From: Globodera rostochiensis
Taxonomy: Eukaryota > Nematoda > Chromadorea > Rhabditida > Heteroderidae
Reading direction: 5' to 3'
DNA length: 64,000 nucleotides
NCBI GenBank assembly: GCA_018350325.1
Contig: JAEVLN010000005.1
Coordinates: 2,056,142-2,120,141, forward strand
Position 1 is the first letter of the stretch, and every line of letters begins with the position of its first letter. Below, piece after piece: positions 59,933 through 64,000 of the stretch. The notes beneath the pieces are model-generated. The model ran no database searches, was not told where the DNA came from, and worked only from the letters and a program-made list of their open reading frames with translations. Made by a program: the position numbers and the translations under genes.

Positions 59933-62900
59933 TCAACGTGCCAATACCAATGCCAATAAACGTATAGCTAAAGGACAAAACCACCGATAAGTCAACTTCT
60001 TTATATAAACGAACCAAAAAAAAGTTCATCAGGGTACCAAGCGAATAAAAAACGATCGCTTTCACCGGCGCATTTGACAGATCGCCCAGAAAATGCGCCG
60101 CCCGAGGTAATGCGGCCAAACTGAGAATTAACATCCCAACGCCGTAGGCACTTTGCTGAAGGGACACAAAGTGACGAAAGGTAAATTGGCCATACGGACG
60201 GATGCCCTCCCCCCCCCCCCCAATCCCCCCAATCGGAGTGAACGAATTGGACATACGGACGGATGCCCTCCCCCCCAATCCCCCCAATCGGAGTGAACGA
60301 ATTGGACATACGGACGGATGCCCTCCCCCCCAATCCCCCCAATCGGAGTGAACGAATTGGCCATACGGACGGATGCCCTCCCCCCCCAATCCCCCCAATC
60401 GGAGCGAACAATTGGCCATACGGACGGATGCCCTCCCCCCCAATCCCCCCAATCGGAGTGAACGAATTGACATACGGACGGATGCCCTCCCCCCCAATCC
60501 CCCCAATCGGAGTGAACGAATTGGCCAACGGACGGATGCCCTCCCCCCCAATCCCCCCAATCGGAGTGAACGAATTGGCCATACGGCGGATGCCCTCCCC
60601 CCCAATCCCCCCAATCGGAGTGAACGAATTGGCCATACGGACGGAGGATGCCCTCCCCCCCAATCCCCCCAATCGGAGCGAACGAATTGGCCATACGGAC
60701 GGATCCCTCCCCCCCAATCCCCCCAATCGGAGCGAACGAATTGGCCATACGGACGGATGCCCTCCCCCCCCCAATCCCACCAATCGGAGTGAACGAATTG
60801 GCCATACGGACGGATGCCCTCCCCCCAATCCCCCCAATCGGAGTGAACGAATTGGCCATACGGACGGATGCCCTCCCCCCCATCCCCCCAATCGGAGTGA
60901 ACGAATTGGACATACGGACGGATGCCCTCCCCCCCAATCCCCCAATCGGAGTGAACGAATTGGCCATACGGACGGATGCCCTCCCCCCCAATCCCCCCAT
61001 CGGAGTGAACGAATTGGACATACGGACGGATGCCCTCCCCCCCAATCCCCCCAATCGGGTGAACGAATTGGACATACGGACGGATGCCCTCCCCCCCAAT
61101 CCCCCCAATCGGAGCGACGAATTGGCCATACGGACGGATGCCCTCCCCCCCAATCCCCCCAATCGGAGTGAACGAATGGACATACGGACGGATGCCCTCC
61201 CCCCCAATCCCCCCAATCGGAGTGAACGAATTGGCATACGGACGGACGGATGCCCTCCCCCCCAATCCCCCCAATCGGAGCGAACGAATTGGCCTACGGA
61301 CGGATGCCCTCCCCCCCAATCCCCCCAATCGGAGTGAACGAATTGGCCATACGACGGATGCCCTCCCCCCCAATCCCCCCAATCGGAGCGAACGAATTGG
61401 CCATACGGACGGTGCCCTCCCCCCCAATCCCCCCAATCGGAGCGAACGAATTGGCCATACGGACGTACGGAGCCCTCCCCCCCAATCCCCCCAATCGGAG
61501 CGAACGAATTGGCCATACGGACGGATGCCCCCCCCCCAATCCCCCCAATCGGAGTGAACGAATTGGCCATACGGACGGACGGATGCCCTCCCCCCAATCC
61601 CCCCAATCGGAGCGAACGAATTGGCCATACGGACGGATGCCCTCCCCCCAATCCCCCCAATCGGAGTGAACGAATTGGCCATACGGACGGATGCCCTCCC
61701 CCCCCAACCCCCCAATCGGAGCGAACGAATTGGCCATACGGACGGATGCCCTCCCCCCCAATCCCCCAATCGGAGCGAACGAATTGGCCATACGGACGGA
61801 TGCCCTCCCCCCCAATCCCCCCAATGGAGCGAACGAATTGGCCATACGGACGGATGCCCTCCCCCCCAATCCCCCCAATCGGAGGAACGAATTGGCCATA
61901 CGGACGGATGCCCTCCCCCCCAATCCCCCCAATCGGAGTGAACAATTGGCCATACGGACGGATGCCCTCCCCCCCAATCCCCCCAATCGGAGCGAACGAA
62001 TTGCCATACGGACGGATGCCCTCCCCCCCAATCCCCCCAATCGGAGCGAACGAATTGGCCAACGGACGGATGCCCTCCCCCCCAATCCCCCCAATCGGAG
62101 CGAACGAATTGGCCATACGGCGGATGCCCTCCCCCCCCAATCCCCCCAATCGGAGTGAACGAATTGGCCATACGGACGGCGGATGCCCTCCCCCCCAATC
62201 CCCCCAATCGGAGTGAACGAATTGGCCATACGGACGGAGCCCTCCCCCCCAATCCCACCAATCGGAGCGAACGAATTGGCCATACGGACGGACGGATCCC
62301 TCCCCCCCAATCCCACCAATCGGAGTGAACGAATTGGCCATACGGACGGATGCCCTCCCCCCAATCCCCCCAATCGGAGTGAACGAATTGGCCATACGGA
62401 CGGATGCCCTCCCCCCAATCCCCCCAATCGGAGCGAACGAATTGGCCATACGGACGGACGGATGCCCTCCCCCCAATCCCCCCAATCGGAGTGAACGAAT
62501 TGGCCATACGGACGGATGCCCTCCCCCCCAATCCCCCAATCGGAGTGAACGAATTGGCCATACGGACGGACGGATGCCCTCCCCCCCAATCCCCCAATCG
62601 GAGTGAACGAATTGGCCATACGGACGGATGCCCTCCCCCCCAATCCCCCCATCGGAGTGAACGAATTGGCCATACGGACGGATGCCCTCCCCCCCAATCC
62701 CCCCAATCGGGTGAACGAATTGGCCATACGGACGGATGCCCTCCCCCCCAATCCCCCCAATCGGAGTGACGAATTGGCCATACGGACGGATGCCCTCCCC
62801 CCCAATCCCACCAATGGAGCGAACGAATTGGCCATACGGACGGACGGATGCCCTCCCCCCCAATCCCACCAATCGGAGTGAACGAATTGGCCATACGGAC

Positions 62901-63778
62901 GGACGGATGCCCTCCCCCCCCAATCCCACCAATCGGAGTGAACGAATTGGACGACCTGAATGAGAAGAGGCCACAACCAATTGGGCTTTGGACGTGAAAC
63001 AAATGCCAACGGCAAACAGAACAAAAGAGCGGCCGAATGGGCAATGCACCAACAAAAACGTCCTTAAGGCGCGCGCATTTGCGAGAGAATGGCGGCCCGA
63101 CGCAAATCGGCCGTCTTTCGTTACCGTATCCGCCGTCCAAATGTTGCGCGACACAGCCGGAGATGCCCCAAAGGTTGTGGAAGAGGCCAATGTCGAAGAT
63201 TATCTTCAAAAAACGCAAAGTGTTCGAGGCAAACGGAGGAAAAACGGACCGCGTCGACGTGCGTGAAAAGAGGCGGAAGGGTCGAATTGGGGGAGAAGTC
63301 GCAGTAGAGAATCTGATCGATCGGACGGACAAATTTCCAATTTTGGAATTTGGTTTTTTTATTTCGTCCGTCGGTCCCTTTGCACTTTCAATCAATTTGG
63401 CTCCCCCCCCCTTCTTTTTGCCTCAAAAATGCCATCAATGACTCTGTCGCTTCTGTCATTGGCAAATCTTCCCATTTAGAGAGTCAAATTTCTTTTTTGA
63501 GAGGGCTCTAAAAGTCGGCCAAAAGGAGGAAAGGGCACTTTGTACGCTCAGAGAATGGAAAAACAAAATTAAAAACCAAAATAAATTTTAAATGTTCTTA
63601 AAGCACTGGTGCCGCCTGCCTTGTTCAGTGAGGCCATGGACCAAATGTGCTGAGTGAGGGCCCACAAACAGAAGAGCAATTGGACGGAGCCCAAATAGAG
63701 AGACAGTTGCGAGTTAAGGAAACGGTGTCCGAACAGTTTGGAATGCTCGTCTCTGATCACAATGTATTTGTTCTTCAT
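59933..63778 (-). CDS. Uncharacterised multi-pass membrane protein with a satellite-filled intron
   Basis: Family not recognised. Likely exons, 5' to 3': ATG 63778 MKNKYIVIRDEHSKLFGHRF with a hydrophobic segment LSLYLGSVQLLFCLWALTQ; then an exon with KIIFDIGLFHNLWGISGCVA (63.2 kb); one with RFCWCIAHSAALLFCLPLAF and PKPNWLWPLLIQ ending at 62956; after a 2.8-kb intron (60156-62955), QSAYGVGMLILSLAALPRAA...NAPVKAIVFYSL (60038-60155); and a last exon AIRLLALVLAR, stop 59933-59935. Phases agree at the last three junctions. About four or five membrane segments of tetraspanning type. The link between the first two exons is a guess. Confidence 0.5.
60187..62950. repeat. 55-bp GC-rich satellite filling an intron
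   Basis: About 50 units on the + strand, core GAACGAATTGGCCATACGGA, then CGGATGCCCTCCCCCCCAAT, then CCCCCCAATCGGAGT. Some units carry an extra GGAC, ATTGGACAT for ATTGGCCAT, GAGCGAAC for GAGTGAAC, or CCCACC for CCCCCC. Nearly every unit from 60409 to 62770 also lacks one base at a regularly advancing position (see findings). Confidence 0.93.
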
Positions 63779-64000
63779 CGCCTCGAGGGACAACGGCGGG
63801 CAAAGCTGCGGGAGAGGGGGGGGGGTATAATCGATGGGAGAGAGTCGAACCCCCAAGCCTTTTCTCGGAAGGCACCGTTTAAGCGGCACTCCCAACACAT
63901 CCCATCCGATTCTGTGACCCGCCCGATCAGTCTCGGCCCATTTACTCTTTCTATGCTCGGCTATTGCTCATTTTGCCCGATCAAATGCCACAAAATCATT

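Noticed and set aside
59712..63395. 1,227-codon minus-strand frame and several others of 300-1,000 codons
   Set aside because: Made by the GC-rich 55-bp satellite, which has no stops on most frames. The real coding pieces are the flanking exons.

Overview
This is nuclear DNA from a nematode. The genes have many short introns (about 40-80 nt, with TTTTAG/TTTCAG-type 3' splice sites) and sit close together on both strands. The MCM5 start resembles the C. elegans protein, the telomere-type hexamer TTAGGC is present, and there is no bacterial operon structure. A plant-parasitic (cyst or root-knot type) nematode would fit, but the sequence does not prove that.

Layout, left to right: the 3' part of the vesicle tether USO1/p115 (+); three adjacent NADAR-domain genes (+); an RGG-rich nuclear-type protein (+); PRC1/MAP65/SPD-1 (-), head to head with MCM5 (+); TRAP-alpha (+); COG3 (+); a CIN85/CD2AP-type SH3 adaptor (+); AP-1 sigma (+); the ER mannosyltransferase ALG11 (+); two HMBOX1-type homeobox genes tail to tail in a large inverted repeat; a gene-poor repeat zone; WDR35/IFT121 (+), almost 9 kb because of intronic satellites; a TBCCD1-like gene (-); an unresolved stretch; and an uncharacterised multi-pass membrane protein (-) with a 2.8 kb satellite intron. 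Most genes are housekeeping: membrane traffic (USO1, COG3, AP-1 sigma, the SH3 adaptor), ER processing (TRAP-alpha, ALG11), replication and division (MCM5, PRC1), cilia and centrosome (WDR35, TBCCD1).

The unusual content is mostly non-coding. Three hAT-type MITEs with intact 8-bp target duplications (in an MCM5 intron, in an ALG11 intron and intergenic), a fourth palindromic one, and two long fold-back elements in introns can all be delimited to the base. Several introns hold minisatellites that have copied the gene's own splice junction many times: the donor in COG3, HMBOX1a and WDR35, and the acceptor in another WDR35 intron. The two HMBOX1 genes share 2,274 bp at near identity but have clearly different first exons, with the identity stopping at the 3' splice site; this looks like recent gene conversion.

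The 55-bp satellite at 60.2-62.9 kb carries about 41 single-base deletions at an exact 59-bp spacing, independent of the repeat phase. That looks like a data-processing artefact and should be checked before any biology is built on this stretch. Exon boundaries given here were read by eye from splice signals and family resemblance; no database search was possible.
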